Shown in pieces: positions 44,579-53,546 of a stretch of DNA of 64,000 nt (its first letter is position 1; every line of letters starts with the position of its first letter). Location: positions 1-64,000 of the forward strand of contig VGEU01000004.1 in assembly GCA_016869145.1 (NCBI GenBank), read 5' to 3'. The notes under the pieces are model-generated. The model ran no database searches. It saw nothing but the letters and a program-made list of their open reading frames with translations, and was not told the origin of the DNA. The DNA comes from Alphaproteobacteria bacterium (GTDB taxonomy: Bacteria; Pseudomonadota; Alphaproteobacteria; MPNO01; VGEU01). The position numbers and the translations under genes were made by a program.

Positions 44579-45202
44579 TCAATAGAGCTCGTCCGGCACG
44601 AGCTTGGCGTAGCTCACGTCGAAGTCGGCGGCGTTGACCGCGGGGTCGCGCGCGGCGGCGAACATGCCCATCGTCGGCACGCCGGCCGGGCGCTTCTGTC
44701 CCGCCGTGGCCCACAGGCCCGACCGAACGAAGGCCTTCGCGCAATGCGGGAACGCCTGGCGCACGGTGACGACGATCACCACCGTCGGCTCCTTGCCGTG
44801 GACGGCGAAGCGGGCTCGGAGCGCCGTCTCGACCGAGAGCCGCGCCGGGCCGTTGACGCGATAGGTCTCATCGACGCCCGGCACCATGAACAGGACACCG
44901 ACCTCGGGGTTCTCGACGATGTTGCGGAGCCCGTCGATCCGGTTGTTGCCGCGCCGGTCGGGGATCAGGAGCGTGCGGTCGTCGGCGACCGTCACGAAGC
45001 CCGGCGCGTCGCCCTTGGGCGAGACGTCGGCGCCCTGCCGGCCCGAGGTCGCGAGGAGCAGGAACGGCGCGGCGGCGATGAAGGCGCGCCCGGCGGGATT
45101 GATGTAATCGACCTCCTTGGCGGCCACGCGCGCGCTCGGCGCGTCATAAAGCGCGACGAGCTCGTCGAGCGAGCGAATGAACTGGCCCTCGATCGTATCC
45201 AT
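44579..45202 (-). CDS. pyridoxamine 5'-phosphate oxidase family (PPOX-class, MSMEG_1061-like) FMN-dependent protein
   Basis: PFLLLATSGRQGADVSPKGDAPGFVTVADDRTLLIPDRRGNNRIDGLRNIVENPEVGVLF. Confidence 0.88.
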   Translation of the reverse strand: MDTIEGQFIRSLDELVALYDAPSARVAAKEVDYINPAGRAFIAAAPFLLLATSGRQGADVSPKGDAPGFVTVADDRTLLIPDRRGNNRIDGLRNIVENPEVGVLFMVPGVDETYRVNGPARLSVETALRARFAVHGKEPTVVIVVTVRQAFPHCAKAFVRSGLWATAGQKRPAGVPTMGMFAAARDPAVNAADFDVSYAKLVPDELY

Positions 45203-45299
45203 GGCGGTTCTCCCGTGTCCTGACGCGGCCGGTCTCGGCGCGGCATGTCCTGACGCGGTAGCGAGTGTAGCAAATGCGGCCGCGCGGCGCAGGCGCCGC

Positions 45300-45329
45300 T
45301 TGCCTTGGGGCCGCCCGTCTCGCTAGAAG
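45300..45329 (+). promoter_or_regulatory. candidate promoter of tRNA-Val (TTGCCT-N18-TAGAAG)
   Basis: Located 12 nt upstream of tRNA 5' end. Confidence 0.4.
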
Positions 45330-45340
45330 AGGGGCGGAGC

Positions 45341-45415
45341 GGGCGCGTAGCTCAGCGGGAGAGCACTGCTTTCACACGGCAGGGGTCGCTGGTTCAATCC
45401 CAGCCGCGCCCACCA
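45341..45415 (+). tRNA. tRNA-Val (anticodon CAC), CCA encoded
   Basis: Cloverleaf: gggcgcg acceptor, gctc/gagc D-stem, ctgct-ttCACac-ggcag anticodon arm, gctgg-ttcaatc-ccagc T-arm, cgcgccc + acca. Confidence 0.95.
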
Positions 45416-45481
45416 GTCCTACCCCTATTACGAAGCCGTTGGCCCGCACGGCCAGGGCGGTGGCCGGCCTGGGCAGCGAGC

Positions 45482-45722
45482 TCAGCGCGGCGTCACGACG
45501 GCGGCGTCGCGCCCATCGGTCCGCGCCTCAAGCGGGCCGACCAGCGCCTCGATCTCGGCCATCGTGAACCGCGGCGTGATGTGCTGCGGGCAGTTCCAGT
45601 CGAACGCCTCGACCGTGATCACGATCCCCCGCTCGACCCGCGCCGGATAGCCCGCGACCTCGAGCCGGGCCAGGGTCGTGGTGTCGTCACGATCGACCAC
45701 GCGGGCGCGGCCGAGGAGCTCG
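45482..45722 (-). pseudogene. C-terminal remnant of a pyridoxamine 5'-phosphate oxidase family protein, 5' part absent
   Basis: Minus frame LLGRARVVDRDDTTTLARLEVAGYPARVERGIVITVEAFDWNCPQHITPRFTMAEIEALVGPL is a typical PPOX C-terminus; upstream sequence in this frame is antisense to the oxidoreductase gene. Confidence 0.75.
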
Positions 45723-47656
45723 AGTGCGACTGGTCCAAGGTGACGACCGAATACCCGACACCGGGCCAGAACCTCGCGCGCAACCGCGTGTGGGGCAATT
45801 TCTCGACCGGCGGCAGCCGCGGCATCCGCGAATCGCACGACTATGTGCGCAAGGGCGGCGCCGCCGCGCGCGAGATGCTGATCCAGGCCGCCGCCACCGC
45901 CTGGGGCGTCCCCGCCGCCGAGTGCGGCGCCGCGAACAGCGTCATCACCCATCGCCCGAGCGGGCGCACGACGACCTACGGCAAGATCGCCGAGGCGGCG
46001 GCCAAGGTCGAGCCGCCGAAGGAGATCACGCTCAAGGACCCGAAGAACTGGCGCGTCGCCGGCAAGAGCGTGAAGCGCCTCGACACCGCCGAGAAGCTCA
46101 CCGGCAAGCAGGTCTACGGCATCGACCTCCGGCTTCCCGGCATGGTCAACGCCGCGATCAAGGACTGCCCGATATTCGGCGGCAAGGTGAAGAGCATCGA
46201 TGGCGACAAGGTCAAGTCGATGCGGGGCGTCAAGGCGGTCGTCCGTGTCGGCGACAGCGCGGTCGCCGTCGTCGCCGACACCTGGTGGCGGGCGAAAACC
46301 GCGCTCGATGCGCTGCCGATCGTCTGGGACGAGGGGCCGAATACCGGCGTCTCGAGCGCGACGATCGCGGCGACGCTCAAGGACGGTCTCACCGCGACGG
46401 AGGCTTTCGTCGGCAATCGCACCGGTGATGCCGCGGCGGCGATCGCGGGCGCGGCGAAGAAAGTGGAGGCGGTCTACTCCTATCCCTATCAGAACCACGC
46501 GACGATGGAGCCGATGAATGCGACCGCGCTCTACACCGCCGAGCGCTGCGAGGTGTGGACGCCGACGCAGAACGGCGAGGCCGCGCTCGCCGCCGCGGCG
46601 GAGGCGGCGGGACCGCCGCCGGCCAAGTGCGAGGTGCACAAGATCCATCTCGGCGGCGGCTTCGGCCGGCGCGGCGCGGTGCATGACTGGGTGCGCCAGG
46701 CGGTGCTGATCGCCAAGGAGATGCCGGGGTCACCGGTCAAGCTGATCTGGTCACGCGAGGAGGACATGCTGCACGGCCGGTTCCACCCGGTCACGCAGTG
46801 CCGGATGGTCGGCGCCCTCGATGCCTCGAACGCGCTCGTCGGGCTCCACATGCGCATCTCCGGCCAGTCGATCCTCGCCGGCGTGTTTCCGCAGAACCTG
46901 CAGCAAGGCCGCGATCCGGTGACGTTCCAGGGCCTCAACCCGGGCGGCGCCGAGGGCGCGTTCGGCTACACGATCGCGAACCTCCTGATCGACCACGCGA
47001 TGCGCAACCCGCCGGTGCCGCCGGGCTTCTGGCGCGGCGTCAACCACAACCAGAACGCCATCTATGTCGAGTGCTTCATCGACGAGCTCGCGCACGCGGC
47101 CGGCCAGGATCCGCTCGCGTTCCGCCGCACGCTGATGAAGAACCACCCGAAGCACCTCGCCGTCCTCGAGGCGGCGGCGGAGAAGGCGGGCTGGGGCAAG
47201 CCGGCGGCGCCCGGCGTGCACCGCGGCATGGCGCAATGCATGGGCTTCGGCAGCTACACCGCGGCCGTCGCGGAGGTCTCGGTGTCGAGCGGCGGCGCGC
47301 TCAAGATCCATCGCATCGTCGCCGCCGCCGATCCCGGGCACGCCGTCAACCCGAGCCAGATCGAGGCCCAGGTCGAGGGCTCGTTCGTCTATGGCCTCTC
47401 CGCCCTCCTCTACGGCGAGTGCACGGTGAAGGGCGGGCGCATGGAGCAGGAGAACTTCGACACCTACAACGTCATGCGCATGGACGAAATGCCGGCGGTC
47501 GAGACGATCGTGATGCCGTCCGGCGGGTTCTGGGGCGGTGTCAGCGAGCCGACGATCGCGGTTGCGGCGCCCGCCGTCCTCAACGCGATCTTCGCCGCGA
47601 CCGGCAAACGCATCCGCGAGTTCCCGCTGTCGAAGGCGGATTTGCGCCGGGCGTGA
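45720..47656 (+). pseudogene. 5'-truncated molybdopterin-binding xanthine dehydrogenase / isoquinoline 1-oxidoreductase beta-subunit-like protein
   Basis: ECDWSKVTTEYPTPGQNLARNRVWGNFSTGGSRGIRESHDYVRKGGAAAREMLIQAAA... to complete C-terminus; TAT signal and the first ~100+ residues missing. Confidence 0.8.
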
Positions 47657-48114
47657 GACCGGGGAGGATCGCGGCGTGGTGCAGCATGGCGACCGCGCTC
47701 GCGACCGCGGCGCCGGCGATCGCGTCGGAGCCGGCGGTCGTCCCTTACATCGTCACGGGCGATGCGATCGCAGCACCCCTCACCGCGACGCCCGGCGATG
47801 CGGCGCGCGGGCGGGCGATCGTCGTCCAGCGCCAGCGCGGGCTCTGCCTCCTCTGTCATTCGGGTCCGTTCCCGGAGGAGCGCTTCCAGGGCGATCTCGC
47901 GCCGAGCCTCGCCGGCGCGGGCGCGCGCTGGAGCGCGGGCCAGCTTCGTCTTCGTCTGGTCGACAGCCGCGCCCTCAACCCGACGACGATCATGCCCGCC
48001 TATCACCGCATCGACGGGCTCGCGCGCGTCGGCCCGGCGTGGCGCGGCAAGCCGGTCCTCTCGGCGCAGGAGATCGAGGACGTGGTCGCGTTTCTCGTGA
48101 CGCTCCGCGATTGA
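47653..48114 (+). CDS. soxX: sulfur oxidation c-type cytochrome SoxX
   Basis: CLLCHSGPFPEERFQGDLAPSLAGAGARWSAGQLRLRLVDSRALNPTTIMPAYH; GTG start overlaps preceding TGA. Confidence 0.92.
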   Translation: MRPGRIAAWCSMATALATAAPAIASEPAVVPYIVTGDAIAAPLTATPGDAARGRAIVVQRQRGLCLLCHSGPFPEERFQGDLAPSLAGAGARWSAGQLRLRLVDSRALNPTTIMPAYHRIDGLARVGPAWRGKPVLSAQEIEDVVAFLVTLRD

Positions 48115-48130
48115 GCCGGGCGGGCGCGAC

Positions 48131-48589
48131 ATGAGACGCCATGGCCCGCCGCTGTCGCGCCGCGCACTGCTCGCCGGCGGAACCGGGCTCGTCGCGGTCG
48201 CGCTCGTTCCCGCGGTCCGCGCGAGCGACGAGACGATGGACGCCGCGATCCGCGCCTTCACCCAGGGCGGCGCGCTGCGCGACGGCCGCGTCGTGCTCGA
48301 CGTGCCGCCGCTCGTCGACAACGGCAACTCGGTCAATCTCTCGGTCACGGTCGAGAGCCCGATGACCGCGGCCGATCACGTGCGGTCGATCGCGGTGTTC
48401 AACCAGAAGAACCCGCAGCCGCAGGTCGCCGTGTTCCATCTCGGGCCGCGCGCCGGCCGCGCCGAGGTGACGACGCGCGTCCGCCTCGCCGATTCGCAAC
48501 GCCTCGTCGCGATCGCGCCAATGAGCGACGGGAGCCTGTGGCGCGCCTCGACGGACGTCCTCGTCACCCTCGCCGCGTGCCTGGAGTAG
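48131..48589 (+). CDS. soxY: thiosulfate oxidation carrier protein SoxY
   Basis: TAT-like SRRALLAGGTGLVAVAL; PPLVDNGNSVNLSVTVESPMTAADHV; C-terminal Cys. Confidence 0.9.
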   Translation: MRRHGPPLSRRALLAGGTGLVAVALVPAVRASDETMDAAIRAFTQGGALRDGRVVLDVPPLVDNGNSVNLSVTVESPMTAADHVRSIAVFNQKNPQPQVAVFHLGPRAGRAEVTTRVRLADSQRLVAIAPMSDGSLWRASTDVLVTLAACLE

Positions 48590-48593
48590 CGCC

Positions 48594-48917
48594 ATGACGC
48601 GACCGCTCGTCCATGTGCCGGCGACCGCGCGGAAGGGCGCGGTCATCACCATCAAGACCCTGATCGCGCATCCGATGGAGACCGGGTACCGCCCCGACGA
48701 GAACGGCCGGCTGATCCCGCGCGATATCATCGGCGAGCTCGTCTGCCGCTATAACGGCAAGGAGGTTTTCCGCGCCGAGCTCGCGCCCGCGATCGCCGCC
48801 AATCCCTATGTCGCGTTCACGACGGTGGCGACCGAGACCGGCACGCTCGAGTTCCGCTGGACCGATCTCACGGGAAAACACTGGACTCACACCGCCCCGA
48901 TCACCGTTGTCGCGTGA
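48594..48917 (+). CDS. soxZ: thiosulfate oxidation carrier complex protein SoxZ
   Basis: VITIKTLIAHPMETGYRPDENGRLIPRDIIGELVCRYNGKEVFRAEL. Confidence 0.94.
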   Translation: MTRPLVHVPATARKGAVITIKTLIAHPMETGYRPDENGRLIPRDIIGELVCRYNGKEVFRAELAPAIAANPYVAFTTVATETGTLEFRWTDLTGKHWTHTAPITVVA

Positions 48918-49693
48918 CCTACGCCCGCCTTCCCGCGCTTCTCCTCGCACTTCTCGCCGTCGCGCCCGCGCACGCCGATCCGATCCCGCCCGGCGAGCGG
49001 CTCTCGGGCGCGGCCTTCATGTCGCGCGAGACGCGGACGATGCAGGAGGACGATTTCGCGAACCCCGGCATGCTGTGGGTGCGCGAGGGCGAGGCGCTGT
49101 GGGCGGAAAAGGCGGGCGCCGCGGCGCGCGCCTGCGCCGACTGTCACGGCGCGGCCGAGGCGACGATGAAGGGTGTCGCGGCGCGCTATCCGGCGTGGGA
49201 GTCCCGCGACGGCCGCCCAGTCGATCTTCTCGGACGGATCAATCTCTGCCGTGTGCGCCACCAGGAGGCCGCGCCGCTCGCGTGGGAGAGCCGCGCCCTC
49301 CTCGCGCTCGGCACGCACGTCGCCGCCGCCTCGCGCGGCGAGGCGATCGCGCCCGACCCCGATCCCCGCCTCGCGCCCCATCGCGCCGAGGGCCGCGCGC
49401 TCTACGAGACCCGGATCGGCCAGCTCGATCTCGCCTGCACGCAGTGCCACGACGCGCAGTGGGGCCGGCGCCTCGCCGGCAATCCGATCCCGCAGGCGCA
49501 TCCGACCGGCTATCCGCTTTACCGGCTGGAATGGCAGGCGGTCGGCTCGCGGCAGCGGCGGTTGCGGAATTGCATGACCGGCGTGCGCGCCGAACCCTTC
49601 GCCTATGGCGATCCGGCGTTCATCGCGATCGAGCTCTATCTGATGGAGCGCGCCGCGGGCATGACGATCGAGACGCCCGCGGTCCGGCCCTGA
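48914..49693 (+). CDS. soxA: sulfur oxidation c-type cytochrome SoxA (two CxxCH motifs)
   Basis: CADCHG and CTQCHD heme motifs; RLRNCMTGVRAEPFAYG. Confidence 0.93.
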   Translation: MTYARLPALLLALLAVAPAHADPIPPGERLSGAAFMSRETRTMQEDDFANPGMLWVREGEALWAEKAGAAARACADCHGAAEATMKGVAARYPAWESRDGRPVDLLGRINLCRVRHQEAAPLAWESRALLALGTHVAAASRGEAIAPDPDPRLAPHRAEGRALYETRIGQLDLACTQCHDAQWGRRLAGNPIPQAHPTGYPLYRLEWQAVGSRQRRLRNCMTGVRAEPFAYGDPAFIAIELYLMERAAGMTIETPAVRP

Positions 49694-49773
49694 CCAAGCC
49701 ACGCCGCGATCACGCCGCCGCCGCTAGCCGCGCGCGCGGACGACGGCGGAGAACGCGACCGCGCAGACCGACC

Positions 49774-50388
49774 TCAGGACAGACGCGAGAACGGCGCCGG
49801 GATCGCGATGAGATTCTGCTGGTCGAGCAGGATCTCGCCGGTCTTGGGCGGCCAGATGCCCTGCTTGAGCGCCTCGGCGCGGATGCGCATGCGCTCGTTC
49901 AGGTTCTCATAGGCCCAGACATGGACCCATTTGTTGAGCGGTCCGACATCGGTGTACCAGGCGCCGACGAGCGGCGAGAGCTTGGTGCGCTTCTCGATCA
50001 TCTCGCCCCAGCGCTGGACCACGGTCGGGATCGTGCCGGCCTTGTAGGTGTAGGTGCGGAACTCATAGATGTTGCCGAGCTTCTTCTCGCCGAGCGGCGG
50101 GGAGAACGGCGCCGGGATCAGGATGCGGACGTCCTGGTCGACGACGTGCTCGAGGATCTTGGGCGGCCAGCCGCCGGCGGCGGCGGCATCCTTCCGGATC
50201 TGGTCGCGCTGGGTGACGCTGTCATACTGCCAGACATGGATCATCTGGTTGAGCGGCCCGATCTCGGTGTTCCAGTAGCCGCAGAAGCCGGGGAAGCGGT
50301 TGCGATGCTTCAAGCCTTCCTCGAAGCCCTTCTGCACCGCCGCCGCGGTGCCCGGCTGCAGCATGTAGATGCGTGTCTCGACGATCAT
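49774..50388 (-). CDS. NIPSNAP family protein (two repeats)
   Basis: ETRIYMLQPGTAAAV...GYWNTEIGPLNQMIHVWQYDS and YEFRTYTYKAGTIP...GAWYTDVGPLNKWVHVWAYEN. Confidence 0.93.
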   Translation of the reverse strand: MIVETRIYMLQPGTAAAVQKGFEEGLKHRNRFPGFCGYWNTEIGPLNQMIHVWQYDSVTQRDQIRKDAAAAGGWPPKILEHVVDQDVRILIPAPFSPPLGEKKLGNIYEFRTYTYKAGTIPTVVQRWGEMIEKRTKLSPLVGAWYTDVGPLNKWVHVWAYENLNERMRIRAEALKQGIWPPKTGEILLDQQNLIAIPAPFSRLS

Positions 50389-50675
50389 GACGGTCCCCCT
50401 GGCGCGGGCGTCGGCGGCCTTGCGTCGGCCGCGTTCCCGCTGTTGACGATAAGGCCTCGCCGCGCTCGCGAGGATCGCGCACCACCCGGGCGAACCGGTC
50501 CGGCTGGTCGAGGTCGATCCGCGGCGCGGCGCGTAGACTTAGGCGACATAGGCGCGCCGGATACGTTCCCCGAGAAGGCGCGGGCTGTCCAGCGCGATCA
50601 CGCCGTCCTTGGTGTCGCCGCGCCGATCGGTGCGGGCGCGACCGGACGCGGTCGAGACGGCGACGATCGCAGCAC

Positions 50676-51857
50676 CTAGACCGACCGGCGCACCAGGAAC
50701 CTGACGCCGACGACGAAGGCGGGGAGCGCGGCGGCGAGGAAGATCGCCGGGAACGCGCCGGTCGCGCCGATCCAGGCGCCGGCCGCCGCCGGGTAGACGA
50801 CCATCGAGCCATAGGCGAAGAAGACGACGCCGCCGGTCACGAGGCCGGCGAGCCCGGGCGGCGCGCAGCGCGCGACCTCGGCGAGGAGCACGCCCTGGAA
50901 GCTCACCCCAGTGAGGCCGAAGGCGAGGCAGGCGGCGACGACGACGCCCGTGTCGCGGCCGCCGAGGAGCGCGATCGCGACCAGCGCCGCCGCCATCGCG
51001 ACCCCGAGGATGCCGAGGAGCGTGCGCGGGGCGACGAAGCGGCTCGCCACCCAGCCGAGCACGACGCGCCCGATGATGCCCGATCCCTGTGCGACCGCGT
51101 AGATCGTGCCGGCGGCGGCGAGCGAATAGCCGAGGCCCTTGGCGAGATAGACGACGAGAAAGGCGCCGAACACGATCTGCGCGCCGGTATAGACGCAGCT
51201 CGCGATCGCGAGCTCGCGGATGCGCGCCTCCCAGAGGACGGCGCGGAGCGGGCGGCCGACATCGCCGACGGTCACCGGGCGGTGTGGGTCGCGGTCGTCG
51301 TCGATCCGCGCCCGGATCGGCTGCACCACGAGGACGAAGCCGAAATAAGCGAGCGACAGCACGACGAGCGTACCCTGCCAGCCGAACACTGCGACGAGGG
51401 CGGTGGCGAGCGCCCCGGCGAGGACACCGCCGAGCGGCACGCCGGTCTGCTTGACCGAGAAGATGAAGGGCGCGAGCCGCGGCGGCGCGAAGCGCGCGAG
51501 GATGTGCGAGCTCGCCGGCGTCGACGGCCCGGAACCGAGCCCGAGCAGGATCGCGGCGACGGCGAACAGCGCGAGGCTGCCGCCGCCCGCGACCGCGAGC
51601 CCGATCCCGGTCACCACGATGCAGGCCTGGCTCACCCGGAGCGCGCCATAGCGCAGCATGAAGCCGCCGCCGACCAGCGAGGAGACCATCGCCGCGCCAT
51701 AGGTCAGCGCCGAGAACGCCCCGACATAGCCGGCGCCGATGCCGAGATCGGCGATGATCGCGGGCGCGATGACCGGCACGACGAGGTTGCTCATCGTCGC
51801 CAGCGCCTGCTGCACGAGCATGGCGGCGACCGAGATCGTGATCAGGGAGCGGAGCAC
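50676..51857 (-). CDS. MFS transporter
   Basis: 12-TM pattern, LGLGSGPSTPASSHILARFAPPRLAPFIFSVKQTGVPLGG. Confidence 0.9.
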   Translation of the reverse strand: MLRSLITISVAAMLVQQALATMSNLVVPVIAPAIIADLGIGAGYVGAFSALTYGAAMVSSLVGGGFMLRYGALRVSQACIVVTGIGLAVAGGGSLALFAVAAILLGLGSGPSTPASSHILARFAPPRLAPFIFSVKQTGVPLGGVLAGALATALVAVFGWQGTLVVLSLAYFGFVLVVQPIRARIDDDRDPHRPVTVGDVGRPLRAVLWEARIRELAIASCVYTGAQIVFGAFLVVYLAKGLGYSLAAAGTIYAVAQGSGIIGRVVLGWVASRFVAPRTLLGILGVAMAAALVAIALLGGRDTGVVVAACLAFGLTGVSFQGVLLAEVARCAPPGLAGLVTGGVVFFAYGSMVVYPAAAGAWIGATGAFPAIFLAAALPAFVVGVRFLVRRSV

Positions 51858-52209
51858 CGGGGGACGCGGAAGGGCCGGACGGTCGGCCGGTTGACGGTCG
51901 CCCGGTTATAGCGGGCTTCGCGCGGACGGGCACGCGCGGCGGGCGGATCAGGGACCCCGAACAGATCCGCGGCGGCCCGGTGGGCCGCCGCGTCCCTGCG
52001 GTTCCTGACACGATGACTGAACGCCGACGCGACGCAAGCGAGGCGCCACTGACGCGGACGATCCAGACGGGAATGCGACTACCCCCAGTCTCCCCCGGAC
52101 GTCCGCCGACGCCGGCACCCATGATCCTTGTAGAGGGATCGCATGACAGAAGCTGTGATGGCCGTCACGCAAGTCCGGGAAATAGGCGGGGCCGGGAGAT
52201 CGCCGTCGC

Positions 52210-52584
52210 TCAGGCGGCGGTGCGCTTCCGCCGTACATAGGCGGCGGTCAAGTGCTCGGCGCAGTAGAGGCGCCCGGGCTGGCAGGTCTTGCCGCAGATG
52301 TGGAGCCCGTATTTCCCGGGATCGTCGGTCGGTGAGCGGCACATCCAGCTCCGCATCTCCGGGGCGTCGATCGGCGGCGGCTCGATCCGGACCGGCACCA
52401 CGATCACCGGCTCGGGCGGCGGCGGGCTCTTGACCGCGCCGCGCTGGAGGTTGAGGCGGTGGGCCTTGCCGATCACCGCGTTGCGGGTTACGCCGCCGAG
52501 CTTGTCGGCAATCTGCCGGGCGGAATACCCATCCGCCCAGAGCCGCGTCAACGCATCGATGCGTTCGGCAGTCCACACCATCAT
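52210..52584 (-). CDS. gcrA: GcrA family cell cycle regulator
   Basis: VWTAERIDALTRLWADGYSARQIADKLGGVTRNAVIGKAHRLNL; C-terminal CGKTCQPGRLYCAEHLTAAYV. Confidence 0.95.
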   Translation of the reverse strand: MMVWTAERIDALTRLWADGYSARQIADKLGGVTRNAVIGKAHRLNLQRGAVKSPPPPEPVIVVPVRIEPPPIDAPEMRSWMCRSPTDDPGKYGLHICGKTCQPGRLYCAEHLTAAYVRRKRTAA

Positions 52585-52639
52585 GCCGCCCCCTCACTGT
52601 CCCCGTTTTCCAGATGTCGGGGATAATTGGAATGCGACC

Positions 52640-52667
52640 ACTATATATTGCGTCAGGATTGTTGCAA
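52640..52667 (-). promoter_or_regulatory. candidate promoter of gcrA (TTGCAA-N16-TATAGT) with GANTC site at 52692-52696 upstream
   Basis: Read on minus strand within an AT-rich pocket 55-110 bp upstream of gcrA. Confidence 0.55.
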
Positions 52668-52734
52668 TACGTTTATCGGCCGAAACGGCCGGATTCGCCT
52701 GCAAAGTCGTAGATGGAGGGGCGCGGGCGGCCGC

Positions 52735-53427
52735 TCAGGCCGGTTTCGGGTTGAGCGGACGGATGCAGTCGGCGTCGTCGTTCCGCACATTGTTGACCCG
52801 GGCGCTCACCCGGTAGAACGCCATCGGCTCGGCCGGGAAGGGAACGAGCAGGCGACGGAGCGCCTCGATCGGGCTCGCCGGTTCGAGCCAGGCCGCATGG
52901 GCCTCGGACGCCAGCATGACCGGCATGCGCTCGTGGATCGGCGCGAGCTTGGCGTTGGCCTCGGTGGTGAGGATCGTGAAGGTCTCGAGCGCGGCGGCCG
53001 GGTCCTTGGGCCCGGCCGGTGACCAGCTCTCCCAGAGGCCAGCGAACGCGAACGTCGCGCCGCCCTTGAGGCCGATCCGAAAGGGCTGCTTCTTCCCGTC
53101 CTCGAGCCGCCACTCGTAGAAGCCGTCCGCCGGGACCAGACAGCGCCGGGCGCGGAACGCGGCGTGGAAGGCGGGCTTCTCATGCGCGGTCTCGGCGCGC
53201 GCGTTGATCATCTTCGCCGCCCCGGTCGCGTCCTTCGACCATGACGGGACGAGCCCCCAGCGGAGTTGCACGAGGACGCGCCCGCCGCTTTCCGGATCGA
53301 GGCGAAGGACCGGCGCCGTCTGGGTCGGCGCGACATTGTAGCGGGGCGCGAGATTGGGCTGGTTCGCGAAGTCGAACAGCTGGCGCATCGCCTCCGGCGC
53401 GGTCGTGATGCTGTAGCGCCCGCACAC
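52735..53427 (-). CDS. SOS response-associated peptidase (SRAP/YedK/HMCES family)
   Basis: (M)CGRYSITTAPEAM with Cys2; NARAETAHEKPAFHAAFRARRCLVPADGFYEW; IHERMPVML. Confidence 0.95.
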   Translation of the reverse strand: MCGRYSITTAPEAMRQLFDFANQPNLAPRYNVAPTQTAPVLRLDPESGGRVLVQLRWGLVPSWSKDATGAAKMINARAETAHEKPAFHAAFRARRCLVPADGFYEWRLEDGKKQPFRIGLKGGATFAFAGLWESWSPAGPKDPAAALETFTILTTEANAKLAPIHERMPVMLASEAHAAWLEPASPIEALRRLLVPFPAEPMAFYRVSARVNNVRNDDADCIRPLNPKPA

Positions 53428-53546
53428 CGGCGTTCTCCCCGTCCGTTCGCAGGGGCTTTGACCCCGCCCCGGCCGCACGATAAGGAAACGCGATCCGTCC
53501 CTCAACGCCCCCGGCCGCGTCCCGCTGCCGGGCCGCACGCACGCCG

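Noticed and set aside
44555-44583. ccggtcggccggccggtcagccggtc short repeats as a regulatory array
   Set aside because: Short CCGGT/GGCC-rich simple sequence between convergent genes; no conserved spacing or structure beyond what the base composition allows.
45305-45719. Upstream extension of the oxidoreductase ORF through tRNA-Val and the PPOX remnant
   Set aside because: The frame is open by chance; it overlaps the tRNA and is antisense to the PPOX C-terminus, so it is not the native N-terminus.
49774-50388. Internal repeat in the NIPSNAP protein as a novel duplication
   Set aside because: Two-domain NIPSNAP proteins are common; ordinary family architecture.
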